Of a DNA stretch of 64,000 bases, positions 32,829 to 44,040 are shown in pieces; within the stretch, counting starts at the first letter, position 1, and the number at the start of each line of letters is the position of its first letter. This stretch comes from Bacillota bacterium (GTDB lineage Bacteria > Bacillota > Bacilli > Paenibacillales > NBRC-103111). The notes beneath the pieces were generated by a model. The model was not told the DNA's origin. It made no database searches and saw only the letters and a list, made by a program, of their open reading frames with translations. Location of the stretch: positions 124,001 through 188,000 of the forward strand of contig JAEWIS010000026.1 of NCBI GenBank assembly GCA_023386955.1, written 5' to 3'. The position numbers were made by a program, and so were the translations under genes.

Positions 32829-34643
32829 ATGAAGGACGTACAGGCTAGGCAGGAAAAAATCCGCAACTTTTCGATTATCGCCCACATCGACCACGGCAAG
32901 TCCACGTTGGCGGATCGGATACTTGAATATACAGGGGCGCTCTCCCAACGGGAAATGCAGGAGCAGGTGCTGGACCAAATGGACCTGGAGCGGGAACGGG
33001 GCATCACCATCAAGCTCCAGGCGGTCCGACTGCAATACCGCGCAGACGACGGGGAAATGTATATCCTCAATCTGATTGACACCCCGGGACACGTGGATTT
33101 TACCTATGAGGTATCCCGGAGCCTGGCGGCCTGCGAAGGCGCCTTGCTGGTGGTGGACGCCGCCCAGGGCATTGAGGCGCAGACGCTGGCCAATGTGTAC
33201 CTGGCGTTGGATAACAACCTGGAGATCGTCCCGGTCATTAACAAAATCGATCTGCCCAGTGCGGAGCCGGAACGGGTAAAGCAGGAGATCGAGGACGTCA
33301 TCGGCCTGGACTGCAGCAATGCGGTGCTGGCCTCCGCTAAGGCGGGCATCGGCATCAAGGAGATACTGGAGCAGGTGGTGCGCAATGTGCCGGCACCTAC
33401 AGGCAATCCGGAGCAGCCCTTGAAGGCGCTGATTTTTGACTCCCATTATGATCCGTACAAAGGGGTTATTGTGTACGTGCGGGTGGTGGACGGCTCCATC
33501 CGTTCAGGCTCCAAAATCAAGTTTATGGCTACAGGCGCTGTTTTCGAGGTTATCGAGGTGGGTGCGTTTATGCCCCGGATGGGGATTGTGGACGAGCTTC
33601 AGGTGGGCGATGTAGGCTTTATTGTGGCCGGCATCAAAAACGTGAAGGATACCCGCGTGGGCGATACGGTGACGGATGCCCGCAACCCGGCCACTGAACC
33701 GCTGCCCGGCTATCGGAAGATCAACCCCATGGTTTACTGCGGGTTATACCCGATTGAATCCACGGAATACAATGATTTGCGGGACGCCCTGGAGAAGCTG
33801 GTGCTGAATGACGCTTCCCTGAAGTTCGAGCCAGAGTCCTCCACTGCCTTGGGCTTCGGCTTCCGCTGCGGCTTCCTGGGCCTCCTGCACATGGAGATCA
33901 TCCAGGAACGGATCGAACGGGAATTTAATATTGCCCTGATCACCACCGCCCCCAGCGTTGTGTTCAAGGTGACCTTGACCAACGGCGACGTGCTGACCAT
34001 CGACAACCCCTCCAACTATCCGGAGGTGGGCAAGATCGATTATGTGGAAGAGCCGTATGTGAAGGCTGGCATCATTGTGCCCAAGGATTATGTAGGCGTA
34101 GTGATGGAGCTGTGCCAGAACAAACGCGGCGACTTTGTGAATATGGAATATCTGGACGCCAACCGGGTCACGCTTACCTACGAAATGCCGCTGTCCGAGA
34201 TTGTGTATGACTTTTTCGACCAATTGAAGTCCAGCACGCGGGGTTATGCTTCCTTCGACTACGAGATGTCGGGCTACAAACAATCCAATTTGGTCAAAAT
34301 GGATATTCTTCTGAACAGCGAGCAAGTGGATGCATTATCCGTGATTGTCCATAGAGACCGGGCCTATGCCCGCGGCAAGGCGATCTGCGAAAAGCTGAAG
34401 GAGATCATTCCCCAGCAAATGTTCGAGGTGCCGATCCAGGCAGCCATCGGGCAGAAGATTATTTCCCGGGAAACCATCAAGGCCATGCGGAAAAACGTGC
34501 TTGCCAAGTGCTACGGCGGGGACATCTCCCGGAAGCGGAAGCTCCTGGAGAAGCAAAAGGAAGGCAAAAAGCGCATGAAGCAGGTTGGCAGCGTGGAGGT
34601 TCCTCAAGAAGCCTTCATGGCCGTCCTGAAAATCGACGAATAA
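32829..34643 (+). CDS. lepA: Elongation factor 4 (LepA) GTPase
   Basis: The 604-residue translational GTPase acts on ribosomes. G motifs are AHIDHGKST (about residues 18-26), DTPGHVDF (about 84-91) and NKIDLP (about 138-143). The LepA-specific C-terminal domain ends [18 protein letters not shown]. The ATG at 32829 has GGGAGGG upstream; a 13-codon upstream extension is rejected. It has its own promoter, and a terminator follows. The order lepA-hemW-hrcA matches B. subtilis. Confidence 0.98.
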   Translation: MKDVQARQEKIRNFSIIAHIDHGKSTLADRILEYTGALSQREMQEQVLDQMDLERERGITIKLQAVRLQYRADDGEMYILNLIDTPGHVDFTYEVSRSLAACEGALLVVDAAQGIEAQTLANVYLALDNNLEIVPVINKIDLPSAEPERVKQEIEDVIGLDCSNAVLASAKAGIGIKEILEQVVRNVPAPTGNPEQPLKALIFDSHYDPYKGVIVYVRVVDGSIRSGSKIKFMATGAVFEVIEVGAFMPRMGIVDELQVGDVGFIVAGIKNVKDTRVGDTVTDARNPATEPLPGYRKINPMVYCGLYPIESTEYNDLRDALEKLVLNDASLKFEPESSTALGFGFRCGFLGLLHMEIIQERIEREFNIALITTAPSVVFKVTLTNGDVLTIDNPSNYPEVGKIDYVEEPYVKAGIIVPKDYVGVVMELCQNKRGDFVNMEYLDANRVTLTYEMPLSEIVYDFFDQLKSSTRGYASFDYEMSGYKQSNLVKMDILLNSEQVDALSVIVHRDRAYARGKAICEKLKEIIPQQMFEVPIQAAIGQKIISRETIKAMRKNVLAKCYGGDISRKRKLLEKQKEGKKRMKQVGSVEVPQEAFMAVLKIDE

Positions 34644-34671
34644 AGGACTGCGCCGCAGTCTCTAAGTGATC

Positions 34672-34709
34672 AAACAGTAGCCGTTTCCAACAATGGCTGC
34701 TGTTTTTGT
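34672..34709 (+). terminator. Terminator after lepA
   Basis: An 11-bp stem (AAACAGTAGCC with GGCTGCTGTTT, one G-U pair) is followed by T. Confidence 0.75.
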
Positions 34710-34775
34710 TAGCGGGTGGAGTGAGGTGGGGAAAGTCTTCGGTCGCCGCCCACCGCCCGCGCCGCTTAGCCTAAA

Positions 34776-34952
34776 TGCAAAAGTGCAGTTATTTTCCGGC
34801 AAAAGTGCAGTTTGGCCCGGTTTCCCTGCAAAAGTGCAGTTAATTTCTCGGGAAAGTACCCTTCAGTCCGCTCAAGGGCTGAAATAACTGCACTTTTGCA
34901 GGATGGGCAGGCTGGATAGCTTAAGGCTGGGAAATAGATGCACTTTTGCAGG
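34776..34952. repeat. Array of five ~22-bp units, three forward and two reverse
   Basis: The unit is CCTGCAAAAGTGCAGTTATTTC. Forward copies lie at about 34776-34795, 34799-34813 (partial) and 34827-34846. Reverse copies lie at 34881-34902 and 34931-34952. Each unit contains the near-palindrome TGCAAAAGTGCA. The array fills most of the 362-bp lepA-hemW gap; no gene is credible there. Confidence 0.85.
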
Positions 34953-35005
34953 AAGAGATGCTGGGGTAGGGTAGAAACTATTTTCCATACAGAAAGGAGC
35001 CGCTT

Positions 35006-36172
35006 ATGACGGACTATCGGTTGGACCCGCCAACTGCGGTGTATATTCATATCCCGTTTTGCTCGAACAAATGCCATTATTGCGACTTTACCTCCTACGT
35101 AGTCCAAGGCCAGCCGGTGGATGAATATCTGGATGCCCTGGAACGGGAGATGGAGCGCACAGTGTCGCTGCTGGTACCACCCCGGGTAGAAACCATCTTT
35201 GTGGGAGGCGGCACACCTACGGTGCTTACGCCCCCGCAGATGGAGCGGTTCCTTAAGATGACCCGGGATTACTTTCCGGACCGGGCAGAAGACCTGGAGT
35301 TCACCATGGAGGCCAACCCCGGCACCACCGACCCCGACAAGCTGGCCGTGATGAAGGCGGGGGGCGTAAACCGGGTGAGCTTCGGCGTACAGTCCTTCGA
35401 CAACGGCCTCCTATCCGGCATCGGGCGGATCCATCAGACCGACGATGTATACCGGAGTCTGGAATATGCAAAACAAGCGGGGTTCCGGAATCTCACCATT
35501 GACCTGATGTTCGGCCTGCCGGGCCAAACGCTGCATATGCTGGAGGATACTCTGGACAAAGCGCTGGCGTTATCCCTGCAGCATTATTCCATCTACGGTC
35601 TGAAGGTGGAGGAGAACACGCTGTTCCACAGCCTTTATATGAAGAACCAGCTGCTCCTGCCCGAGGAGGAAACGGAGGCGGAGATGTTCCGGATCATCAT
35701 GCGCCGGCTGGAGCAGGAGGGCTTCCGGCAGTACGAAATCAGCAATTTCGCCAAGCCGGGCTTCGAAAGCCGCCACAACTCCATGTATTGGCGGAACCGG
35801 GCCTATTACGGGCTGGGTGCGGGGGCGCATGGTTATACCAACCGGGAGAGGCATATGAACCTGAAGGGCATCCGTCCTTATATCGAAGCCTGCAAAACCG
35901 GGCTGCCGCGGCTCTCCACCGATCCCGTCACACGGGAGGAGGCTATGGAGGACTTTATGATGGTAGGGCTCCGGCTGCTGGAGGGTGTGAGAAGCCGGGA
36001 CTTTATACAGCAATTCGGCACTTCCATTGAAGAGGCCTTCGGTCCGGTGCTGGAGAAGCTGATCGGGGACAAGCTTTTGGATAAAACGGCAGAGGGCTAT
36101 AAGCTGCCCCAGCAAGCCGTTATGTATGGCAATGTTGTGTTCGGCGCATTTATTGGGCACCTTACCGTATAA
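35006..36172 (+). CDS. hemW: Radical SAM heme chaperone HemW
   Basis: A 388-residue HemW (formerly oxygen-independent coproporphyrinogen III oxidase-like) protein that inserts heme into target proteins. The Fe-S cysteines are Cys19, Cys23 and Cys26 in IPFCSNKCHYCDF, with the extra aromatic pattern typical of HemN/HemW. VETIFVGGGTPTVL and the later YEISNFAKPGFESRHN are family segments. It lacks the fourth cysteine after the CxxxCxxC that true HemN has, which favours HemW. The ATG at 35006 follows AAAGGAG. Confidence 0.95.
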   Translation: MTDYRLDPPTAVYIHIPFCSNKCHYCDFTSYVVQGQPVDEYLDALEREMERTVSLLVPPRVETIFVGGGTPTVLTPPQMERFLKMTRDYFPDRAEDLEFTMEANPGTTDPDKLAVMKAGGVNRVSFGVQSFDNGLLSGIGRIHQTDDVYRSLEYAKQAGFRNLTIDLMFGLPGQTLHMLEDTLDKALALSLQHYSIYGLKVEENTLFHSLYMKNQLLLPEEETEAEMFRIIMRRLEQEGFRQYEISNFAKPGFESRHNSMYWRNRAYYGLGAGAHGYTNRERHMNLKGIRPYIEACKTGLPRLSTDPVTREEAMEDFMMVGLRLLEGVRSRDFIQQFGTSIEEAFGPVLEKLIGDKLLDKTAEGYKLPQQAVMYGNVVFGAFIGHLTV

Positions 36173-36179
36173 ATTTCAC

Positions 36180-36214
36180 TTGTAACATTATACGTCATGT
36201 TGTATATTTATTCA
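36180..36214 (+). promoter_or_regulatory. Promoter with overlapping ARG box upstream of argA
   Basis: TTGTAA (36180-36185) and TATATT (36203-36208) are 17 bp apart. TGTATATTTATTCA at 36201-36214 matches the core arginine-repressor operator (TGAAT-WWWW-ATTCA) at 13 of 14 positions and covers the -10 box. Confidence 0.6.
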
Positions 36215-36240
36215 TATCAAATGATATGGGTGGGATGTTG

Positions 36241-36708
36241 ATGGCAACCATGGCGGTAACCTGCAGAAGGGCGGCGGAGCAAGACGTTGAAGCCCTGTAC
36301 ACGTTAATCAAGGGATATGCGGAGAAGGGAATTATGCTGTACCGGACCCGGGAAACCCTGCGGGCCATCATCGACACCTTCGTGATCGCGGAGGCGGATG
36401 GCAAGCTGATCGGCTGCGGCTCCTTAAGCAAGCTGGGCAAGGATCTGGTGGAGATCCGCTCTCTGGGAATGACGGAAGGCTACAAGGGTCAGGGAATCGG
36501 GTCCCTGATCGTGGGTATGCTGGTGGAGGAAGCGAAGAAACAAGGCATCCCCACCATTATGGCATTAACCTACGAGGTGAAGTTCTTCGAGAAGAACGGC
36601 TTTGAGGTCGTGCCCAAGGAGATTTTTCCGGAGAAGGTCTGGAGAGACTGCATCCATTGCAAAAAGCAGCATTGCTGCGACGAAATAGCCGTCCAAAGAC
36701 GCCTGTGA
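36241..36708 (+). CDS. argA: Short-form N-acetylglutamate synthase (GNAT family)
   Basis: A 155-residue GNAT acetyltransferase that resembles the short, kinase-less ArgA enzymes, which make N-acetylglutamate for arginine synthesis. The acetyl-CoA loop is GYKGQGIGSLIVGML (about residues 80-94). The C-terminal FFEKNGFEVVPKEIFPEKVW followed by a CxxCxxxxCCDE-type cysteine cluster is characteristic of that subgroup. The ATG at 36241 has GGTGGGA about 6 bases upstream; two upstream in-frame ATGs are possible. The ARG box in its promoter supports an arginine role. A generic GNAT function cannot be excluded. Confidence 0.75.
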   Translation: MATMAVTCRRAAEQDVEALYTLIKGYAEKGIMLYRTRETLRAIIDTFVIAEADGKLIGCGSLSKLGKDLVEIRSLGMTEGYKGQGIGSLIVGMLVEEAKKQGIPTIMALTYEVKFFEKNGFEVVPKEIFPEKVWRDCIHCKKQHCCDEIAVQRRL

Positions 36709-36730
36709 TCACTTGACACAGGCGTTTTTC
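36699..36730 (+). terminator. Terminator of argA, overlapping the hrcA promoter
   Basis: A perfect 9-bp stem (ACGCCTGTG with CACAGGCGT, 9-nt loop) is followed by TTTTTC. Its 5' arm includes the last argA codons. Confidence 0.85.
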
Positions 36731-36741
36731 TTTGATATTTT
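36713..36741 (+). promoter_or_regulatory. Sigma-A promoter of the hrcA-dnaK operon
   Basis: A perfect TTGACA at 36713-36718, inside the argA terminator hairpin, is followed after 17 bp by TATTTT (36736-36741). The CIRCE operator begins 11 bp further on. Confidence 0.7.
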
Positions 36742-36752
36742 TGTAATAACGG

Positions 36753-36779
36753 TTAGCACTCGTCTCGAATGAGTGCTAA
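36753..36779 (+). promoter_or_regulatory. CIRCE operator (HrcA-binding site)
   Basis: TTAGCACTC, nine bases, then GAGTGCTAA: a perfect CIRCE inverted repeat, extended by one more matching base pair on each side. It represses the hrcA-grpE-dnaK operon through HrcA. Confidence 0.98.
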
Positions 36780-36843
36780 CGATTCACGGAAAGAAGATAC
36801 CCCGTTCCTGCGGACGGGAGGTTATAGGGGAGGTCGGGCAAGG

Positions 36844-37869
36844 ATGTTATCGGAACGTCAGAAGATGATTTTGAGCGCTATAGTAGATGATTATATCCGT
36901 TCGGCTGAGCCGGTGGGCTCCCGCAGTATTTCCAAACGGGGGGATGTGGCCTTCAGTCCCGCCACCATCCGCAACGAAATGTCCGATCTGGAGGAGCTTG
37001 GCTACCTGGAGCAGCCCCATACCTCGGCAGGACGGATTCCCTCGGAGAAGGGGTACCGCTATTATGTGGACCATCTGCTTGCCCAAGGGGCCGTCACCCG
37101 GCCGGATTTAAACCTGATGAAGACGTTTTTCGCCGAAAGGCTGCAGGAGATGGAGCAGGTGATCCAGCAGGTGGCTTCCATGCTGTCCGGATTGACCAAC
37201 TATACCTCCATTGTTCTGGGGCCGGAGGTTTTTAATACAACCCTGCGGATGATTCAAGTGGTGCCGCTGGATGAGGTCAGTGCCGTGGCTATTATCGTCA
37301 CCAGCACCGGCCAGGTGGAAAACAAGGTGTTCCGGATTCCCCCGGGCGTGCGGATGGAGGAAATTGAGAAGTTCGTCCGCATCCTGAACGAACGCCTGAA
37401 GGGAGTTCCGCTGTTCCAGCTCCGCTCCAAGATTTATACGGAGATCAGCGAGGAGCTGTCCAAGCATGTCAGCGGCTATGACGATCTTTTGAAGGTGTTT
37501 GAGGAAGTGGTGGTCAGCGACAAGCAGGACCGGATTTTCCTGGCGGGTTCGACTAATCTTCTGGTGCAGCCGGAGTTTAAGGATGTGGAGCGGGTTAAGA
37601 GCTTCCTGGATCTGCTGGAGGAAACGCCCACCCTGTTCAAGATTATCGGCTCGGCGCCGGAGGGGCTGCAGGTACGGATCGGCAGTGAAAATACGATAGC
37701 CGCCATCAATAATTGCAGTCTGATCACGGCAACCTACGCTGTGGACGGCAAGACGCTGGGCACCATCGGCATATTGGGGCCCACCCGGATGGAATACGGC
37801 AAGGTCATCGGTATTCTGAACCATTTTTCACAGGACATGACCCAAATTATGCAGCGCTGGTACAAGTAA
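36844..37869 (+). CDS. hrcA: Heat-inducible transcription repressor HrcA
   Basis: The 341-residue repressor of class I heat-shock genes binds CIRCE. The winged helix includes LSERQKMILSAIVDDYI, GSRSISKRGDVAFSPATIRN and EMSDLEELGYLEQPHTSAGR. The C-terminal domain has the usual INNCSLITATYAVDGKTLG and ILGPTRMEYGKVIGIL. The ATG at 36844 has GGGGAGGT upstream; a longer frame to 36769 begins inside the CIRCE and is rejected. It is autoregulated through the CIRCE. Confidence 0.97.
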   Translation: MLSERQKMILSAIVDDYIRSAEPVGSRSISKRGDVAFSPATIRNEMSDLEELGYLEQPHTSAGRIPSEKGYRYYVDHLLAQGAVTRPDLNLMKTFFAERLQEMEQVIQQVASMLSGLTNYTSIVLGPEVFNTTLRMIQVVPLDEVSAVAIIVTSTGQVENKVFRIPPGVRMEEIEKFVRILNERLKGVPLFQLRSKIYTEISEELSKHVSGYDDLLKVFEEVVVSDKQDRIFLAGSTNLLVQPEFKDVERVKSFLDLLEETPTLFKIIGSAPEGLQVRIGSENTIAAINNCSLITATYAVDGKTLGTIGILGPTRMEYGKVIGILNHFSQDMTQIMQRWYK

Positions 37870-38005
37870 GCCATACAATATGCATTGCGGAGCCGAAAGC
37901 GGCCATTGCGCCGCTTTTGGGTCTGGGTAAGAAGCCTGGTATGCGGTGATTCTACATGTGGGGAATCCGGGCGGAGGGTTATTCTATCAAGGAGGTGATA
38001 TTCAG

Positions 38006-40442
<2,437 letters not shown>

Positions 40443-40482
40443 GCTGCTGATTAAAGAGCAGACAATATACAGTGCAGGCGGG

Positions 40483-40513
40483 CCAAAGCCGGTTTTTACC
40501 GGCTTTGGCTTTG
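40483..40513 (+). terminator. Hairpin after dnaK, probable terminator
   Basis: A perfect 11-bp stem (CCAAAGCCGGT with ACCGGCTTTGG) has a 4-nt loop. The downstream T run is poor (CTTTGCG), so termination may be partial. Confidence 0.6.
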
Positions 40514-40700
40514 CGCTGGACGCGGATGGGGAGTTCCGCGGCGGTGTTGGTGGTGATGGGTGCTGCGGCTTGGCGTTAGCGAAGCCGCGGCAACGCTTCT
40601 GCGATGGTGGAGGCGGTACATGTGGGAGTACGAGGACAACGAGATGCAGGCTGTTGCATCCTTGCGTCCCTGCTTACCCGCCAGCTGCCTGCCGTGGAAG

Positions 40701-40890
40701 CTAACGGCGGTAGAAGCCGCTATTTGCCTTCTGGAGACGCCGGTTTGATTCTAACGGCGGTGAGAGTCGCTATTTGCCGTACGGTAGGCGGAATCCGGCT
40801 GAATTGGCCGAAATAACGGCGCTGGCTTCCGTTAGATTTTGCAAATGCGGATTGTAGGCCAAACAACGGCTCTCACTTCCGTTAGAGTGC
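40701..40890. repeat. Four-unit array, two forward and two reverse (dnaK-dnaJ gap)
   Basis: Forward units CTAACGGCGGTAGAAGCCGC (then TATTTGCC) at 40701-40728 and CTAACGGCGGTGAGAGTCGC (then TATTTGCC) at 40751-40778. Reverse units lie at about 40806-40841 and 40857-40890, which read CTAACGGAAG at their start in complement. The repeat shares its design with the arrays at 63231-63417 and 53728-53916. No credible gene lies in the 675-bp gap. Confidence 0.85.
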
Positions 40891-40970
40891 CGGTGGGGCT
40901 TTTTAACAGTTTGACCTGCTGTCAGACAGCGGCCAGACATGATATAGTAATTTGGGGAAATGTAGATAGC

Positions 40971-41096
40971 CCTCAAATTGGCTGTGCCAATTTCGAGGCT
41001 CCATAACATATCCGGGACCGGAAGTGGTTTGTATATTTTGGGGTCCCCGCAAAGTACCCGGAATCTGCTTCGAGGGCAGGCTTCACTTTGTGGGGA
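40971..41096 (+). promoter_or_regulatory. Structured leader upstream of dnaJ
   Basis: Two substantial hairpins precede dnaJ. CCTCAAATTGG (40971-40981) pairs with CCAATTTCGAGG (40987-40998), with one bulged base. TCCCCGCAAAGT (41044-41055) pairs over a 29-nt interior with ACTTTGTGGGGA (41085-41096), one G-U pair. The second stem ends 21 bases before the GTG start. Neither is followed by a T run. Confidence 0.55.
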
Positions 41097-41117
41097 AATG
41101 AATAAGGCGGTGGAACA

Positions 41118-42245
41118 GTGAGCAAGCGGGATTATTACGAGGTGCTTGGCGTGGAAAAGGGCGCCAATGCGGAGGATATCAAGAAGGCTTTCCGCAAGGC
41201 GGCACGCCAGTATCATCCGGACGTGAACAAAGCCGCCGACGCGGAAGAGAAGTTCAAGGAAGCGAAGGAAGCATACGACGTGCTGAGCGACGACCAGAAG
41301 CGCGCCACCTATGACCGGTATGGCCATGTGGACCCGAACCAGGGTATGGGCGGCGGAGGCGGCTTCAACGGCCAGGACTTCGGCGGCTTCGGCGATATTT
41401 TCGATATGTTTTTCGGCGGGGGAGGCGGCCAGCGCCGCAATCCCAATGCGCCCCAACGGGGCAACGACCTGCAATATTCCATGACCATTGAGTTTAAGGA
41501 AGCGGTGTTCGGCAAGGAAATGGATATTACCATTCCCCGGACGGAAACCTGCGAAACCTGCCACGGCAACGGGGCAAAACCCGGCACCAAAGCGGAAACC
41601 TGTAATGTCTGCAAAGGCAGCGGCCAGCAGGAAGTGGTGCAGAACACCGCTTTCGGCCGGATTGTCAACCGCAGAGTTTGCTCCGCTTGTAACGGCCAAG
41701 GCACGCTGATCAAGGATAAGTGTAATGATTGCCACGGCACCGGCAAGGTGAAGAAGCAGCGGAAGATTCATGTGAAGATTCCCGCAGGTGTAGATGACGG
41801 AGCCCAGCTGCGGGTATCCGGCGAAGGGGAAGCCGGCACCAAGGGCGGCCCCTCCGGCGATCTGTACATCGTCATCCGTGTGAAATCCCATGATTTCTTC
41901 GAGCGCGAAGGTGACGATATCTACTGCGAGGTGCCTCTCACCTTTGCCCAGGCTGCTCTGGGGGATGAAATTGAAATTCCTACGCTGACCGAAAAGGTGA
42001 AGCTGAAGATTCCCGCCGGCACTCAAACCGGCACCTTCTTCCGGCTCAAAGGAAAAGGAGTGCCGCGCCTCCGGGGTTACGGCCAAGGGGACCAGCACGT
42101 GAAGGTGGTGGTGGTAACCCCCTCCAACCTCACTGACGAGCAGAAGGAGCTCCTCCGCCAGTTCTCCGGTCTCAACGGGGAGTTTATGCATGAGAAGCAG
42201 CAGTCCTTGTTCGAGCGGATGAAAAAAGCATTTTTAGGCGAATAG
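41118..42245 (+). CDS. dnaJ: Chaperone protein DnaJ (Hsp40)
   Basis: A 375-residue type I Hsp40 that stimulates DnaK. The J domain has the HPD motif (residues 33-35, YHPDVN), followed by a Gly/Phe-rich region (about 77-105). Four zinc-finger repeats ([32 protein letters not shown]) and a C-terminal substrate-binding domain follow. The start is GTG at 41118 with only a weak GGTGG site. Unlike B. subtilis, dnaJ is separated from dnaK by 675 bp containing a repeat array and a structured leader, so it is probably regulated separately. Confidence 0.97.
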   Translation: MSKRDYYEVLGVEKGANAEDIKKAFRKAARQYHPDVNKAADAEEKFKEAKEAYDVLSDDQKRATYDRYGHVDPNQGMGGGGGFNGQDFGGFGDIFDMFFGGGGGQRRNPNAPQRGNDLQYSMTIEFKEAVFGKEMDITIPRTETCETCHGNGAKPGTKAETCNVCKGSGQQEVVQNTAFGRIVNRRVCSACNGQGTLIKDKCNDCHGTGKVKKQRKIHVKIPAGVDDGAQLRVSGEGEAGTKGGPSGDLYIVIRVKSHDFFEREGDDIYCEVPLTFAQAALGDEIEIPTLTEKVKLKIPAGTQTGTFFRLKGKGVPRLRGYGQGDQHVKVVVVTPSNLTDEQKELLRQFSGLNGEFMHEKQQSLFERMKKAFLGE

Positions 42246-42266
42246 CAGCAGCCGTTTTCAACAAGC

Positions 42267-42303
42267 AAAAAGCCGGTTTCCCAAAGGGGAAGCCGGCTTT
42301 TTT
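42267..42303. terminator. Bidirectional terminator between dnaJ and uppP
   Basis: AAAAAGCCGGTTTCCC pairs with GGGGAAGCCGGCTTTTT around a short loop, with A and T runs at the two sides of convergent genes. The 42304-42378 remainder holds nothing evident. Confidence 0.92.
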
Positions 42304-42378
42304 GGCGGTATAAGAGGCAGTGATAATGGCGGCTGCGGACGCAGCCAATGAGCCAAGCGAATCAGGCTATGTACTTAT

Positions 42379-43212
42379 TTACCGGAGCCAAAAGATAACG
42401 AGCACCAGCAAACCCAGTATAATCCGGTACCAGCCGAATACCTTAAAGTCATGCTTCCGGATGTAATTCATCAGGAAACGGATAATGACCAACGATACCA
42501 CAAACGCTACGGCCATCCCGACGATCAGCCAGACCAGCTCCTCGGACGAGAAGTTAAAGCCGAATTTCACCAGCTTCAGCAGACTTGCCCCAAGCATGGT
42601 GGGTACCGCCAGGAAAAAGGTGAACTCTGCCGCAATGGTCCGCGAAACGCCCAGCACCAACGCTCCCACAATGGTCGCTCCCGAACGGGAGGTGCCGGGG
42701 AAGATGGCGGCAATCAGCTGGAAAATTCCGATGAGGAACACAATCCGGTAGGTCAGCCCGCCAATATCGGTGACGGAGGCAATGCGGCCCTTGTTGTTGT
42801 TTTCGATGATGATAAACAGAATGCCCACCAGAACCAGCATCACGGCAACGGTCCCGTAGTTGTAAAAGATGGGATTCAGTTTGTCATCCAGAGTGACGGC
42901 ATAAATCCCGGCCGGAATACAGCCAACGACAATTTTGGGCCACATGGAGAGAACATCCTTCTTCACCGCCAGCCCGCCCTTAAGCGTAAACGGGACCAGC
43001 TTGCTCCAATAGATGACTACAACCGCCAGTATGGAGCCGAACTGGATCACTACCAGGAACATCTCCATAAATGCGGCGCTGGCATGCAGGGACAGAAATT
43101 CGTCCACCAGAATCATGTGCCCGGTGCTGCTGATGGGCAGCCATTCGGTTATTCCCTGGACAATACCGAGAAAAATCACTTTCAAAAGCTCCAGCCAATC
43201 CAAACTTGTCAT
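42379..43212 (-). CDS. uppP: Undecaprenyl-diphosphatase (BacA/UppP)
   Basis: The 277-residue integral membrane enzyme recycles undecaprenyl pyrophosphate for cell-wall synthesis and gives bacitracin tolerance. The two signature motifs are [16 protein letters not shown] (about residues 17-32) and [17 protein letters not shown] (about 170-186). About eight hydrophobic helices are visible. The ATG at 43212 follows AAGGAAGA; a long upstream in-frame extension without a ribosome site is rejected. Confidence 0.96.
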   Translation of the reverse strand: MTSLDWLELLKVIFLGIVQGITEWLPISSTGHMILVDEFLSLHASAAFMEMFLVVIQFGSILAVVVIYWSKLVPFTLKGGLAVKKDVLSMWPKIVVGCIPAGIYAVTLDDKLNPIFYNYGTVAVMLVLVGILFIIIENNNKGRIASVTDIGGLTYRIVFLIGIFQLIAAIFPGTSRSGATIVGALVLGVSRTIAAEFTFFLAVPTMLGASLLKLVKFGFNFSSEELVWLIVGMAVAFVVSLVIIRFLMNYIRKHDFKVFGWYRIILGLLVLVIFWLR

Positions 43213-43460
43213 TGTAGCATCTTCCTTTTGATAGAGTAAAATTGCGGGATACGGTACCGCGGCGCGTGCAACCCCCATTATATACGCTAGGGACAAGGAT
43301 AGTAAATCAAACGCTGCATAAGAATCGCCGCCCCGGCTTAACCTATGGGTGCCGCCGTTACCCTTGTGTTTATATGACGGATGCCGGTTCCGATTTGTAG
43401 CAGGTGTCCCCAAAAATCCCTTTTTCCAGCAAAGTGTTCTCAAATAAGGAGGCCTATCAC

Positions 43461-43616
43461 ATGGATAAAAAGAATTTCTCCTTGCCCAAAACCGCTAAGC
43501 GGCTCCCCATTGTAAAAGCTCAGGACGTGGAGTTTTCCATGGACGAGGCGGATGAGGAAGATCTGGAGGCTATGGAGCGTGCTGAGGCCGCGGAGAAGCG
43601 GCAGAATGAATTCTGA
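43461..43616 (+). CDS. YfhD-family small protein
   Basis: A 51-residue acidic protein. The segment [20 protein letters not shown] matches the conserved core of the YfhD family of Bacillus small proteins (LP near the N terminus, DVEFSxE, then DxEAxxRAxAA). The ATG at 43461 has AAGGAGG 8 bases upstream; a longer frame from 43404 has no site. The stop and the start of the next gene overlap as TGATG, so the two are coupled. Its function is unknown. Confidence 0.8.
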   Translation: MDKKNFSLPKTAKRLPIVKAQDVEFSMDEADEEDLEAMERAEAAEKRQNEF

Positions 43617-43984
43617 TGGAAAAGAACGTATTGGCTTATTTCAAGACGCGGGATGAAGCGCAGGAAGTGCTGAACAAGCTGAAGGCGCTCCGGGTGGAGG
43701 ACGCCCGGATTGACCATGTGGCCAAGTATCCCCAGGAGGCCCGGGAAATCCAGATTAATCCGGCTACCGGCAATGTCTCCAGTCTGGGTGAGCTGACCCA
43801 GGAGGCAGAGGTGAACTCCCGTGATGCCGGCGTTCTGATGGCTGCGGACCCTGCTGCCAGCGGGCTAAGCGACGGAGGCGGCAACGGTGTGACCGGCAGG
43901 GATATTCTCTTAACTGCCATCGTGAATGAGTCCATCCATCATCAGGTGCTTCATCTGGTGGAGCAGGCGGGTGGAATGGTGTAA
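43616..43984 (+). CDS. Hypothetical protein, possible general-stress (YflT-like) fold
   Basis: I do not recognise this 122-residue protein with certainty. The N terminus (KNVLAYFKTRDEAQEVLNKL) resembles the beta-alpha start of YflT/GS17M general-stress domains. A flexible Ala/Gly/Ser-rich middle (about residues 72-93) and a C-terminal helical segment (NESIHHQVLHLVEQAGGMV) follow. It overlaps the YfhD-type gene by one base, implying translational coupling and a shared role, perhaps in stress or late growth. A terminator follows. Confidence 0.75.
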   Translation: MEKNVLAYFKTRDEAQEVLNKLKALRVEDARIDHVAKYPQEAREIQINPATGNVSSLGELTQEAEVNSRDAGVLMAADPAASGLSDGGGNGVTGRDILLTAIVNESIHHQVLHLVEQAGGMV

Positions 43985-43987
43985 AAG

Positions 43988-44027
43988 AAAAGCAGGAGTT
44001 CCCGTCCAAAAGGGCTCCTGCTTTTTG
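43988..44027. terminator. Bidirectional terminator
   Basis: A perfect 11-bp stem (AAAAGCAGGAG with CTCCTGCTTTT) has A and T flanks. It serves the small-protein pair and the convergent coiled-coil gene. Confidence 0.92.
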
Positions 44028-44040
44028 CTTTTGATTAGGC

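Noticed and set aside
34693..34887. 64-codon open frame between lepA and hemW
   Set aside because: It starts within the lepA terminator and translates the repeat array.
40701..40890. Repeat arrays as CRISPR
   Set aside because: Units are few, occur in both orientations, are imperfect and have no unique spacers of uniform length; no cas genes are present.
40911..40948. TTGACC and TATAGT upstream of the dnaJ leader as a promoter
   Set aside because: The spacing is 26 bp, too long for a sigma-A promoter.
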